NCBI GenBank assembly: GCA_036924085.1
Contig: JAVGWX010000007.1
Span: 73,795,948 to 73,859,947, forward strand
Direction of reading: 5' to 3'
DNA from: Ariolimax columbianus
Lineage: Eukaryota > Mollusca > Gastropoda > Stylommatophora > Arionidae
Length of the DNA stretch: 64,000 nucleotides
The translations under genes and the position numbers were made by a program. Positions 10,610 through 20,155 of the stretch are shown one piece after another; the stretch's first letter is position 1, and the number at the start of each line of letters is the position of its first letter. Below the pieces are notes generated by a model. The model saw only the letters and a list, made by a program, of their open reading frames with translations, had not been told where the DNA came from and did not search any database.

Positions 10610-10811
10610 AAACAAGGATTTTATATTTATTACATTTCATCATGTCATTGAATATATATACAATATGTACATGTTTTTATGTACACCTCTCCACATCCAC
10701 ACACACACACACTCATACCCACACACACTCATACCCACACGCATGCATTCGTCCAGTCACACGAACCAAATTATCTAATAATCAAAAGTTTGTTAAAGAA
10801 ACAAACTCGAA

Positions 10812-13800
10812 TTAAATTTTAACATTACACAAATATGTTTGTGAAAATATGTGCTTAAAGAGTTCTGGCGTGTAAATTCTTTGTTCGTATACTGCTTTGT
10901 TTCTGCATGTCCAAATTAGGCGTTTGTATTGTGTTAAGAGTGTTAGTAGTATGTCTTGGGTGGTTTTGTCTGTTTTAGGGATGTTGTTTAACATGACTGC
11001 TCTAAACATGTCTGCTTTAGTCTTTGTGTGTTTGTTAATTATCTGCTTAAGTGTTTCCAAAGTTTTTGCTACAGTTTTACATTGAAAAAAAATGTGTTCT
11101 TCAGTTTCTTGTATATTTTGTCTACATAGTTTGCATCTAGGCATGCTTGTTTTGGACATGTATGCTTTCTTGTATTGGATTGGTGTTATATTATATAGTA
11201 GTCTGTATGTAACTTCTTTAGTTTTTGGTGATACTTTGAGTGTATGTAGGCTACTAAAAATATTTGTATAGTCTGTGATGAAATAATTGTACCCTCTTTT
11301 TATTCTATTTTTTAACGGTGGCTCTTGTGCTTGTATTAGTTTTTTATAAATTATTTTAGTTTCTTGTTTAATTAGGTTTTCGTTCCCTTGTATGTGTTTT
11401 ATACATTGTTTATAAAAGGGAGGTATGCTTCCAAAGAAATGTGGCATGTTGTTATTTAATTTACAAATTTTGGTAATTCTGAGTCCCACATAGTAATGTG
11501 CTAGTGGGTACTCGCTTGGCTTTGCGACTATTTCGCTTAGAAATTTGATTCTTAGGGCCTGAATTTTTGTTTTAATGTCTTGAAGTGCAATTCCGCCTCG
11601 TCTTTTATCTTGCATTAATGTTTTAGATTGGATGCTGTGTATGGTAAATCTAAATATAAATTGTCTAATGAGGACGTTAATTTCTTTGGTGGTCTTTATT
11701 GGGGGACTGAAAATGTTACTTATATATATTAGTTTAGGTATAATGAAAGTATTTATAATTACACTTCTTCCAAATATTGTTGTTGTTTTAAATTTGTATT
11801 TCTCTAATCTATTTTTTATCTGTTCTGTTAATTTTTGCCACATTTCTTTATTTTTGTTTGAGGGGTTTGATTGGTAAACTATCCCATAAATTTTTAATTT
11901 ACTTTCTTGTATTAGTTGAAGTGGGAAGTCTGTTTTAAATTTCCACTTTCCCAATCCCATGATTTTTGATTTTAGAATATTTATTTTGGAGCCACTCTGT
12001 TTCCCAAAGGTTTCAAATGTATTTAGTATGTTTTCTATTGATGCAAAGGTTGATGGAAAGAAAGCTGTGTCGTCTGCATATGCTATTAGTTTTTTTCCTC
12101 CTATGCCTGGAATATGTGTCCCTTTAATTGTGTTGTCTTGCCTGATTTTTTCTAAAATTGGCTCTAATACTAATACGTATAGTAGTGGGGATAGGGGGCA
12201 GCCCTGTCTTACTGATCTCGTTATTTGTATTGTGTCTGTAAGTGTATGGTTTATTAATAATCTGCTCTCAGGTTTACTGTATAGGATTTTAACCCAGTTT
12301 GTGAAATATTTTCCCATGTTGTTTCTCTCTAGTGTCTTATATAAATATGTATGTGAGACCCTGTCAAAAGCTTTTTCCTGGTCAATGGATAGTATTGCTG
12401 ATTGCGTGCCTTTTTCGTGTGTATATTGGATTATGTCCCTTAAAAAATGTGCATGTTTAATGATACTTCTGTTCTGTACGCTGCATTGTTGATCTTCATG
12501 AACTAAGTGTTTCATGAAGGGTTTAAGTTTTAGTGTTAACGCTTTTGTTAGTATTTTGTAATCTGTATTTAGTAGGGAGATGGGTCTGTAATTTTTTATT
12601 TCTGATTTATCTGTGTCATGTTTGTGAACTAGAGTTATGTATGATTGATTTAAACTATTTGGGAGTTCCCCTTTCTCAAAGGCCTCGTGTAAGACCCTGA
12701 GAAAGAATGGGCTTAGCACGTCAAAGAACGTGGAATAGAACTCAGCGGTCAGGCCATCAGGGCCAGGACTCTTGTCCTTTTGAAAAGAACTGAGGGCGTC
12801 TTGAAGATCCTTTGTTGTTAAAGGTTTATTTATAGTTTGTTTGTCCTGTTTGTTCAGGCGCTTTGTGAAGGTTTCACAACCTTCACGTGTATCTGTTTGG
12901 ATGCTCTCTGCTGAGTACAGTTTTGCGTAGAACTGTCTAAACGCTTGACCGATTTCATTGGTCTCTGTCCAAATTTTCCCTTCCTCCCCTTTTATTCCGT
13001 GTATTTGTCTGCTCCTCTGTATGTTTTGTTCTACTGCTAAAAACTGTTTGCTTGGTGTTTCTTGTGTTATGAAATTTAATTTTGTCCTCAATTGTGCCCC
13101 TTGTATCCTATGGTTTTCAATTTTATCTAACTCTTCTTGAAGTATGTGAATTATTGGGGCATTTTTATCTAATATTTCAGTTAATCTAATTGCTTCTTCT
13201 ATAATTTGTTTATTTCTTCTTATTTGTTTGTGGATGATTTTTGATATTGTTTTCGTTTTTTCTTTAATTGTTCCTTTTAGTAAATCCCAATATTGAGCTA
13301 AATTTTCGGTTGGGGCGGTCTGTACATAATCTTGTATTAAATTAGTTATACTTTGGACAAATTGTTCGTTTTTAAGTAAAGAATTATTAAATTTCCAGTG
13401 TACAGACTCTGTGTGATTAATATTTATGCGTGTTGCGTTTACTACTATCTCTACTGCTTTGTGGTCTGTGAAAGTGTTGGTGTCTAGGTGTCGTATTTTG
13501 TTTATTCTATAATTTTCATGAGTGTAAAATCTATCTAGCCTAGCTGATGTCCCGTGGGTGTGTGATTTGTCTGTGTGTGTTGTCTCTTTGCCCTCTGGGT
13601 ATTTCCGTCTGTATGTGTCTAACAGGGCATGTTCGTCTAAAATGTACTGTAGAATGTCGTTTGTTTTCCTTGTTTTGATTGTACGGTGTGTTGTATCTAA
13701 TTGATTTAATATACAGTTGAAATCCCCTCCCATTATAATTTTATGTTTTTTATAGTGTTGGCTTAATGTATTTAGAAGGTTTGTGTAGAATGTGTATTGT

Positions 13801-14195
13801 TGTGTTTTTATTGCAGGGGCATATATGTTAACTAGTGTGTGTGTATCGTGGCTATTAGAAATGCTTTTTACCTGTATTATTTGTACCCTGCCCTCTGTGT
13901 CTTTGTGGTTGTGTGTCATTTCCCATCTGTCTGATGTCTGCAATATTGCTACCCCTGTCTTAGTGCCTAAGCTAAACCATGCATGCGCTAATCCTAAGTT
14001 TGATGTAAGTAAGCGTGCATGCATGTCGTGGTTTATATGCGTTTCTTGTAAGAAAATGAAATCTGTTTTGTACTTGCGTATTAGTGGTGTTATGTGTTGA
14101 AGTTTGTTTCTTAGGCCTCTAATGTTTAGGGATACAATATGTAGTTTGTTTGTCGAGGCCATGGGGTGTGTGTGTAGTGGTGTGTTGTGTTGCAT
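10812..14195 (-). CDS. A1 ORF2: endonuclease / reverse transcriptase
   Basis: 1127 residues, uninterrupted. An AP-type endonuclease fills about residues 18-260: N24 in SLNIRG, E51 in LQETH, the GGDFNC box near residue 155, and FTDHKAV near 245. The reverse transcriptase spans about residues 450-730: KSPGPDGLTAEFY, YRPISLLNTDYKILT, IDQEKAFDRVSH, SVRQGCPLSPLLY, and YADD at 706-709. Near the C-terminus lies a zinc-knuckle-like CKLC...H...C with spacing CX2CX9HX4C. It nicks the target and copies element RNA from the nick. An in-frame Met at residue 12 is an alternative start. The sequence TGTATTACAG lies just upstream of the start (14199-14208). The protein differs from A2 at a single residue (N versus D near residue 230). 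Confidence 0.93.
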   Translation of the reverse strand: MQHNTPLHTHPMASTNKLHIVSLNIRGLRNKLQHITPLIRKYKTDFIFLQETHINHDMHARLLTSNLGLAHAWFSLGTKTGVAILQTSDRWEMTHNHKDTEGRVQIIQVKSISNSHDTHTLVNIYAPAIKTQQYTFYTNLLNTLSQHYKKHKIIMGGDFNCILNQLDTTHRTIKTRKTNDILQYILDEHALLDTYRRKYPEGKETTHTDKSHTHGTSARLDRFYTHENYRINKIRHLDTNTFTDHKAVEIVVNATRININHTESVHWKFNNSLLKNEQFVQSITNLIQDYVQTAPTENLAQYWDLLKGTIKEKTKTISKIIHKQIRRNKQIIEEAIRLTEILDKNAPIIHILQEELDKIENHRIQGAQLRTKLNFITQETPSKQFLAVEQNIQRSRQIHGIKGEEGKIWTETNEIGQAFRQFYAKLYSAESIQTDTREGCETFTKRLNKQDKQTINKPLTTKDLQDALSSFQKDKSPGPDGLTAEFYSTFFDVLSPFFLRVLHEAFEKGELPNSLNQSYITLVHKHDTDKSEIKNYRPISLLNTDYKILTKALTLKLKPFMKHLVHEDQQCSVQNRSIIKHAHFLRDIIQYTHEKGTQSAILSIDQEKAFDRVSHTYLYKTLERNNMGKYFTNWVKILYSKPESRLLINHTLTDTIQITRSVRQGCPLSPLLYVLVLEPILEKIRQDNTIKGTHIPGIGGKKLIAYADDTAFFPSTFASIENILNTFETFGKQSGSKINILKSKIMGLGKWKFKTDFPLQLIQESKLKIYGIVYQSNPSNKNKEMWQKLTEQIKNRLEKYKFKTTTIFGRSVIINTFIIPKLIYISNIFSPPIKTTKEINVLIRQFIFRFTIHSIQSKTLMQDKRRGGIALQDIKTKIQALRIKFLSEIVAKPSEYPLAHYYVGLRITKICKLNNNMPHFFGSIPPFYKQCIKHIQGNENLIKQETKIIYKKLIQAQEPPLKNRIKRGYNYFITDYTNIFSSLHTLKVSPKTKEVTYRLLYNITPIQYKKAYMSKTSMPRCKLCRQNIQETEEHIFFQCKTVAKTLETLKQIINKHTKTKADMFRAVMLNNIPKTDKTTQDILLTLLTQYKRLIWTCRNKAVYEQRIYTPELFKHIFSQTYLCNVKI

Positions 14196-14210
14196 GATCT
14201 GTAATACAGT

Positions 14211-14567
14211 TTATGAGGGTTCCACAATCGAAAACCATTCATGCTTATACATCTCATAGTTAAACATCATATATATATCTTTCTTTCTATACCTTTCGGA
14301 ATGAAACCAACAGACAGAGACATTCATACCTACAGGGAGGCTAAACACACTCTCATTTTCATACTCCCACACACGCTTACATTCAGAAAGTGCAGTTTTA
14401 AAGGTAGAGACAGCTAACATGAGATACTGAAAGAGAAGAAAAGGATTATTCTTAGTGAAATTATATAGCAAGGCAGGGGTTGGAGAAACAAACATGATAG
14501 GGAGAGAGTAGAAGGTTATAAAATGTGACAAAAAAACGTACCTTGATGAAGAAGAAGAAGAAACCAT
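14211..14567 (-). other. Spacer ORF between A1 ORF1 and ORF2 (doubtful coding)
   Basis: A 118-codon open frame whose TAA stop lies 15 bases before the ORF2 start. The equivalent in A2 (19714-20091) is also open, at 125 codons. Of the seven base differences I counted between them, six change the amino acid, so there is no sign of protein-level constraint. No motif is recognisable. I regard it as spacer DNA that happens to be open, or a leader affecting ORF2 translation, and not as an established gene. Confidence 0.2.
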
Positions 14568-14646
14568 TCACACGAGTTAAATTTCAATCGTTATTTATCT
14601 AAAAAAAAAAAACAAAAAAAAAACAACAAAAAAACTGTATATGTAA

Positions 14647-15792
14647 TTAATATAAATAATCTTCTATTTTTATGTCGTTATCTAAGATGTCCGTCATCGA
14701 CGGAGGGCTGCTTCCTGAATCCTCGTCGTCGACCAGGATGTGCCAGGCTGGTGTGGCATTCTCCAGGCTGGAGTCGTGTTTGTTGTCTTCTGTTGCTATC
14801 TGTTCTGTTTCTTTTGTTTGAGTGTTTATTTGTTTCTGTGGGGATGCCCTGCTCTGTTGCGCTGTCTGTTGAGTCTGTTTCTGTGGGGTTGTCTTGACGG
14901 GGCTGCGTGTCTGCTGGGTCTGCTTCTGTGGGGATGCCTTGACAGGGCTGCGTGTCTTCTGCTTCTGTGGTGTCCCATTGTTGTTGTTGTGCGTTATGTT
15001 TTTTCGTTTTCGTGCATGTTCAACGATTGTAAAACCGTCTTCTGTTATTTTTGGTGTTTTGACTGGCTCTGGTTCTTGTTGTGGCGCTGTTGTCGGGTGT
15101 GTTACCGTCGGTGGTGGTGCTGGTGTGCGCTGTTCTGGAATGTTTGGATTTCTGCTGGTCTGTGTTTTGTTATTCTTTTTCTGGCACTGGCTCGACCAAT
15201 GTGTATCTTCACCGCAGTGGTCGCACGGGGTACGCCTTCCTGTCAGTGTCACCCACAACTTCCAGGTGGTGTTTATGCCACCCTTTAAATTTGCATGGGC
15301 ATAGTGGGGGATTGGTTGTTTAGTGGGCTTATACCAGAAGTCCCACTTATCTAAGCAGTTCTTCTGCTGCTTTACTCGGACCTCCTCGTCCCCTGTGGCT
15401 GCTGCGACAATTTTTTTGATCGCCTCCGGCTTCACAGTAAGGGGCGCCCAGTGGACGACTCCCTTAGACTTAATCTTATCAGAATGCTCTATCAGCACGG
15501 TGATCTTTGGGTTGTCCCACTCAAAAGTCACGGCGTCCAGTCTCTGGTAATGCTGAATGTGGGCAGATTGTGTCAGGTAGGCACAAAAAACTCTGGGGTC
15601 GGAGAATCTACCGATCCCCACAACTCCATTCGGGCCAACTCCGGCTGGCCCCACCAAAATGCTATGGATCAGATGATAAGATGTTTTAAAAGCTTGCTGT
15701 CCGGAGACAGTGATCACCAGTGTTCCTTCTTTGTGTATTTCATCGTCCTGAACGAAATCTTCTGAGTTGAAATCAATGTACAAATCTGCCAT
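14647..15792 (-). CDS. A1 ORF1: gag-like RNA-binding protein with CCHC knuckle
   Basis: 381 residues from the ATG that begins MADLYIDFNS; an upstream in-frame Met would add 13 cysteine-rich residues and is less likely. The N-terminal half (about 20-185) has two alternating beta/alpha-looking segments, GTLVITVSG... and GVVHWAPLTVKPEAIKK..., which resemble paired RRM-like folds found before zinc knuckles in other gag-like ORF1 proteins (inference). The knuckle is C190, C193, H198, C203 (CX2CX4HX4C). The C-terminal third is rich in T, P, Q and K and repeats SPVK/SPQK-type motifs, a basic tail likely to bind nucleic acid. The product should coat element RNA. Start and domain order match A2. Confidence 0.88.
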   Translation of the reverse strand: MADLYIDFNSEDFVQDDEIHKEGTLVITVSGQQAFKTSYHLIHSILVGPAGVGPNGVVGIGRFSDPRVFCAYLTQSAHIQHYQRLDAVTFEWDNPKITVLIEHSDKIKSKGVVHWAPLTVKPEAIKKIVAAATGDEEVRVKQQKNCLDKWDFWYKPTKQPIPHYAHANLKGGINTTWKLWVTLTGRRTPCDHCGEDTHWSSQCQKKNNKTQTSRNPNIPEQRTPAPPPTVTHPTTAPQQEPEPVKTPKITEDGFTIVEHARKRKNITHNNNNGTPQKQKTRSPVKASPQKQTQQTRSPVKTTPQKQTQQTAQQSRASPQKQINTQTKETEQIATEDNKHDSSLENATPAWHILVDDEDSGSSPPSMTDILDNDIKIEDYLY

Positions 15793-15910
15793 TTTTCTGA
15801 ATCGGAACAAGTAACACTCACACACACACAAAAAAAAAAACGTGGAAACACGAAGCTACTCCTTTTCGAAAAACACTGCCGCTCACCGAAAACACGTCCG
15901 TTCACTGGAA

Positions 15911-15921
15911 AACTAGACAAG
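15911..15921. repeat. Family A target-site copy, internal
   Basis: The AACTAGACAAG 11-mer between A1 (5' side) and A2 (3' side). One copy serves both elements, as expected if the second insertion used a target copy made by the first. Confidence 0.85.
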
Positions 15922-16046
15922 TAGGTTTTAATATGTTTATTTTCATTTTCACAAAGGTGAAAAAACCATCTATTGGTTATGTACATTTCAAACTTCCTTT
16001 CATTCTTTCTTTCACTCAGATTTAAATTTTTCAACATAAATATATA

Positions 16047-16112
<66 letters not shown>

Positions 16113-16314
16113 AAAACAAGGATTTTATATTTATTACATTTCATCATGTCATTGAAATATATATACAATATGTACATGTTTTTATGTACACCTCTCCACA
16201 TCCACACACACACACTCATACCCACACACACTCATACCCACACGCATGCATTCGTCCAGTCACACGAACCAAATTATCTAATAATCAAAAGTTTGTTAAA
16301 GAAACAAACTCGAA

Positions 16315-19300
16315 TTAAATTTTAACATTACACAAATATGTTTGTGAAAATATGTGCTTAAAGAGTTCTGGCGTGTAAATTCTTTGTTCGTATACTGCTT
16401 TGTTTCTGCATGTCCAAATTAGGCGTTTGTATTGTGTTAAGAGTGTTAGTAGTATGTCTTGGGTGGTTTTGTCTGTTTTAGGGATGTTGTTTAACATGAC
16501 TGCTCTAAACATGTCTGCTTTAGTCTTTGTGTGTTTGTTAATTATCTGCTTAAGTGTTTCCAAAGTTTTTGCTACAGTTTTACATTGAAAAAAAATGTGT
16601 TCTTCAGTTTCTTGTATATTTTGTCTACATAGTTTGCATCTAGGCATGCTTGTTTTGGACATGTATGCTTTCTTGTATTGGATTGGTGTTATATTATATA
16701 GTAGTCTGTATGTAACTTCTTTAGTTTTTGGTGATACTTTGAGTGTATGTAGGCTACTAAAAATATTTGTATAGTCTGTGATGAAATAATTGTACCCTCT
16801 TTTTATTCTATTTTTTAACGGTGGCTCTTGTGCTTGTATTAGTTTTTTATAAATTATTTTAGTTTCTTGTTTAATTAGGTTTTCGTTCCCTTGTATGTGT
16901 TTTATACATTGTTTATAAAAGGGAGGTATGCTTCCAAAGAAATGTGGCATGTTGTTATTTAATTTACAAATTTTGGTAATTCTGAGTCCCACATAGTAAT
17001 GTGCTAGTGGGTACTCGCTTGGTTTTGCGACTATTTCGCTTAGAAATTTGATTCTTAGGGCCTGAATTTTTGTTTTAATGTCTTGAAGTGCAATTCCGCC
17101 TCGTCTTTTATCTTGCATTAATGTTTTAGATTGGATGCTGTGTATGGTAAATCTAAATATAAATTGTCTAATGAGGACGTTAATTTCTTTGGTGGTCTTT
17201 ATTGGGGGACTGAAAATGTTACTTATATATATTAGTTTAGGTATAATGAAAGTATTTATAATTACACTTCTTCCAAATATTGTTGTTGTTTTAAATTTGT
17301 ATTTCTCTAATCTATTTTTTATCTGTTCTGTTAATTTTTGCCACATTTCTTTATTTTTGTTTGAGGGGTTTGATTGGTAAACTATCCCATAAATTTTTAA
17401 TTTACTTTCTTGTATTAGTTGAAGTGGGAAGTCTGTTTTAAATTTCCACTTTCCCAATCCCATGATTTTTGATTTTAGAATATTTATTTTGGAGCCACTC
17501 TGTTTCCCAAAGGTTTCAAATGTATTTAGTATGTTTTCTATTGATGCAAAGGTTGATGGAAAGAAAGCTGTGTCGTCTGCATATGCTATTAGTTTTTTTC
17601 CTCCTATGCCTGGAATATGTGTCCCTTTAATTGTGTTGTCTTGCCTGATTTTTTCTAAAATTGGCTCTAATACTAATACGTATAGTAGTGGGGATAGGGG
17701 GCAGCCCTGTCTTACTGATCTCGTTATTTGTATTGTGTCTGTAAGTGTATGGTTTATTAATAATCTGCTCTCAGGTTTACTGTATAGGATTTTAACCCAG
17801 TTTGTGAAATATTTTCCCATGTTGTTTCTCTCTAGTGTCTTATATAAATATGTATGTGAGACCCTGTCAAAAGCTTTTTCCTGGTCAATGGATAGTATTG
17901 CTGATTGCGTGCCTTTTTCGTGTGTATATTGGATTATGTCCCTTAAAAAATGTGCATGTTTAATGATACTTCTGTTCTGTACGCTGCATTGTTGATCTTC
18001 ATGAACTAAGTGTTTCATGAAGGGTTTAAGTTTTAGTGTTAACGCTTTTGTTAGTATTTTGTAATCTGTATTTAGTAGGGAGATGGGTCTGTAATTTTTT
18101 ATTTCTGATTTATCTGTGTCATGTTTGTGAACTAGAGTTATGTATGATTGATTTAAACTATTTGGGAGTTCCCCTTTCTCAAAGGCCTCGTGTAAGACCC
18201 TGAGAAAGAATGGGCTTAGCACGTCAAAGAACGTGGAATAGAACTCAGCGGTCAGGCCATCAGGGCCAGGACTCTTGTCCTTTTGAAAAGAACTGAGGGC
18301 GTCTTGAAGATCCTTTGTTGTTAAAGGTTTATTTATAGTTTGTTTGTCCTGTTTGTTCAGGCGCTTTGTGAAGGTTTCACAACCTTCACGTGTATCTGTT
18401 TGGATGCTCTCTGCTGAGTACAGTTTTGCGTAGAACTGTCTAAACGCTTGACCGATTTCATTGGTCTCTGTCCAAATTTTCCCTTCCTCCCCTTTTATTC
18501 CGTGTATTTGTCTGCTCCTCTGTATGTTTTGTTCTACTGCTAAAAACTGTTTGCTTGGTGTTTCTTGTGTTATGAAATTTAATTTTGTCCTCAATTGTGC
18601 CCCTTGTATCCTATGGTTTTCAATTTTATCTAACTCTTCTTGAAGTATGTGAATTATTGGGGCATTTTTATCTAATATTTCAGTTAATCTAATTGCTTCT
18701 TCTATAATTTGTTTATTTCTTCTTATTTGTTTGTGGATAATTTTTGATATTGTTTTCGTTTTTTCTTTAATTGTTCCTTTTAGTAAATCCCAATATTGAG
18801 CTAAATTTTCGGTTGGGGCGGTCTGTACATAATCTTGTATTAAATTAGTTATACTTTGGACAAATTGTTCGTTTTTAAGTAAAGAATTATTAAATTTCCA
18901 GTGTACAGACTCTGTGTGATTAATATTTATGCGTGTTGCGTTTACTACTATCTCTACTGCTTTGTGGTCTGTGAAAGTGTTGGTGTCTAGGTGTCGTATT
19001 TTGTTTATTCTATAATCTTCATGAGTGTAAAATCTATCTAGCCTAGCTGATGTCCCGTGGGTGTGTGATTTGTCTGTGTGTGTTGTCTCTTTGCCCTCTG
19101 GGTATTTCCGTCTGTATGTGTCTAACAGGGCATGTTCGTCTAAAATGTACTGTAGAATGTCGTTTGTCTTCCTTGTTTTGATTGTACGGTGTGTTGTATC
19201 TAATTGATTTAATATACAGTTGAAATCCCCTCCCATTATAATTTTATGTTTTTTATAGTGTTGGCTTAATGTATTTAGAAGGTTTGTGTAGAATGTGTAT

Positions 19301-19698
19301 TGTTGTGTTTTTATCGCGGGGGCATATATGTTAACTAGTGTGTGTGTATCGTGGCTATTAGAAATGCTTTTTACCTGTATTATTTGTACCCTGCCCTCTG
19401 TGTCCTTGTGGTTGTGTGTCATTTCCCATCTGTCTGATGTCTGCAATATTGCTACCCCTGTCTTAGTGCCTAAGCTAAACCATGCATGCGCTAATCCTAA
19501 GTTTGATGTAAGTAAGCGTGCATGCATGTCGTGGTTTATATGCGTTTCTTGTAAGAAAATGAAATCTGTTTTGTACTTGCGTATTAGTGGTGTTATGTGT
19601 TGCAGTTTGTTTCTTAGGCCTCTAATGTTTAGAGATACAATATGTAGTTTGTTTGTTGAGGCCATGGGGTGTGTGTGTAGTGGTGTGTTGTGTTGCAT
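16315..19698 (-). CDS. A2 ORF2: endonuclease / reverse transcriptase
   Basis: 1127 residues, colinear with A1 ORF2 and with all catalytic positions kept (endonuclease N24 and E51; RT Y706-A-D-D709; C-terminal CX2CX9HX4C). The only protein difference I see is THEDYR here against THENYR in A1. The base differences I found are otherwise silent, which shows that purifying selection acted on the lineages that gave rise to both copies. It lies 458 bases downstream of A2 ORF1, with TGTATTACAG just before its start codon. Confidence 0.93.
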   Translation of the reverse strand: MQHNTPLHTHPMASTNKLHIVSLNIRGLRNKLQHITPLIRKYKTDFIFLQETHINHDMHARLLTSNLGLAHAWFSLGTKTGVAILQTSDRWEMTHNHKDTEGRVQIIQVKSISNSHDTHTLVNIYAPAIKTQQYTFYTNLLNTLSQHYKKHKIIMGGDFNCILNQLDTTHRTIKTRKTNDILQYILDEHALLDTYRRKYPEGKETTHTDKSHTHGTSARLDRFYTHEDYRINKIRHLDTNTFTDHKAVEIVVNATRININHTESVHWKFNNSLLKNEQFVQSITNLIQDYVQTAPTENLAQYWDLLKGTIKEKTKTISKIIHKQIRRNKQIIEEAIRLTEILDKNAPIIHILQEELDKIENHRIQGAQLRTKLNFITQETPSKQFLAVEQNIQRSRQIHGIKGEEGKIWTETNEIGQAFRQFYAKLYSAESIQTDTREGCETFTKRLNKQDKQTINKPLTTKDLQDALSSFQKDKSPGPDGLTAEFYSTFFDVLSPFFLRVLHEAFEKGELPNSLNQSYITLVHKHDTDKSEIKNYRPISLLNTDYKILTKALTLKLKPFMKHLVHEDQQCSVQNRSIIKHAHFLRDIIQYTHEKGTQSAILSIDQEKAFDRVSHTYLYKTLERNNMGKYFTNWVKILYSKPESRLLINHTLTDTIQITRSVRQGCPLSPLLYVLVLEPILEKIRQDNTIKGTHIPGIGGKKLIAYADDTAFFPSTFASIENILNTFETFGKQSGSKINILKSKIMGLGKWKFKTDFPLQLIQESKLKIYGIVYQSNPSNKNKEMWQKLTEQIKNRLEKYKFKTTTIFGRSVIINTFIIPKLIYISNIFSPPIKTTKEINVLIRQFIFRFTIHSIQSKTLMQDKRRGGIALQDIKTKIQALRIKFLSEIVAKPSEYPLAHYYVGLRITKICKLNNNMPHFFGSIPPFYKQCIKHIQGNENLIKQETKIIYKKLIQAQEPPLKNRIKRGYNYFITDYTNIFSSLHTLKVSPKTKEVTYRLLYNITPIQYKKAYMSKTSMPRCKLCRQNIQETEEHIFFQCKTVAKTLETLKQIINKHTKTKADMFRAVMLNNIPKTDKTTQDILLTLLTQYKRLIWTCRNKAVYEQRIYTPELFKHIFSQTYLCNVKI

Positions 19699-19713
19699 GA
19701 TCTGTAATACAGT

Positions 19714-20091
19714 TTATGAGGGTTCCACAATCGAAAACCATTCATGCTTATACATCTCATAGTTAAACATCATATATATATCTTTCTTTCTATACTTTTC
19801 GGAATGAAACCAACAGACAGAGACATTCATACCTACAGGGAGGCTAAACACACTCTCATTTTCATACTCCCACACACGCTTACATTCAGAAATTGCAGTT
19901 TTAAAGGTAGAGACAGCGAACATGAGATACTGAAAGAGAAGAAAAGGATTATTCTTAGTGAAATTATATAGCAAGGCAGAGGTTGGAGAAACAAACATGA
20001 TAGGAAGAGAGTAGAAGGTTATAAAATTTGAAAAAAAAACGTACCTTGATGAAGAAGAAGAAGAAACCCATTCACACAAATTAAATTTCAA
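19714..20091 (-). other. Spacer ORF between A2 ORF1 and ORF2 (doubtful coding)
   Basis: A 125-codon open frame matching the one at 14211-14567 but starting slightly earlier. It ends 15 bases before ORF2. Substitutions relative to A1 are nearly all amino-acid changing, which argues against a functional protein. Confidence 0.2.
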
Positions 20092-20155
20092 TCGTTATTT
20101 ATCTAAAAAAACAAGAAACCAAAAAAAAAAAAAAAAAAAAAAACTGTATATGTAA

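Larger units (their letters stand above)
10432..15910 (-). mobile_element. Tx1-like non-LTR retrotransposon A1, full length and intact
   Basis: A complete element on the minus strand: a short 5' UTR (15793-15910), ORF1 (15792-14647), a ~450-bp spacer, ORF2 (14195-10812) and a 3' UTR (10811-10432). The 3' UTR has an internal 45-50-base poly(A) (poly(T) on the plus strand at about 10561-10605) preceded by AATAAA (10626-10631), then a further ~130 bp with a second AATAAA (10446-10451). The 3' terminus itself has no poly(A). I place it in the L1-related Tx1 clade because ORF2 has an AP endonuclease, an IDQEKAFDRV box, an SVRQGCPLSP box and no RNase H, and because insertion is at a repeated target. 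The clade call is from motif memory, not a tree. Confidence 0.88.

Noticed and set aside
11959..12492. 177-codon plus-strand frame inside A1 (and 17462-17995 in A2)
   Set aside because: Antisense to the RT domain of ORF2. The real coding content is clearly on the minus strand.
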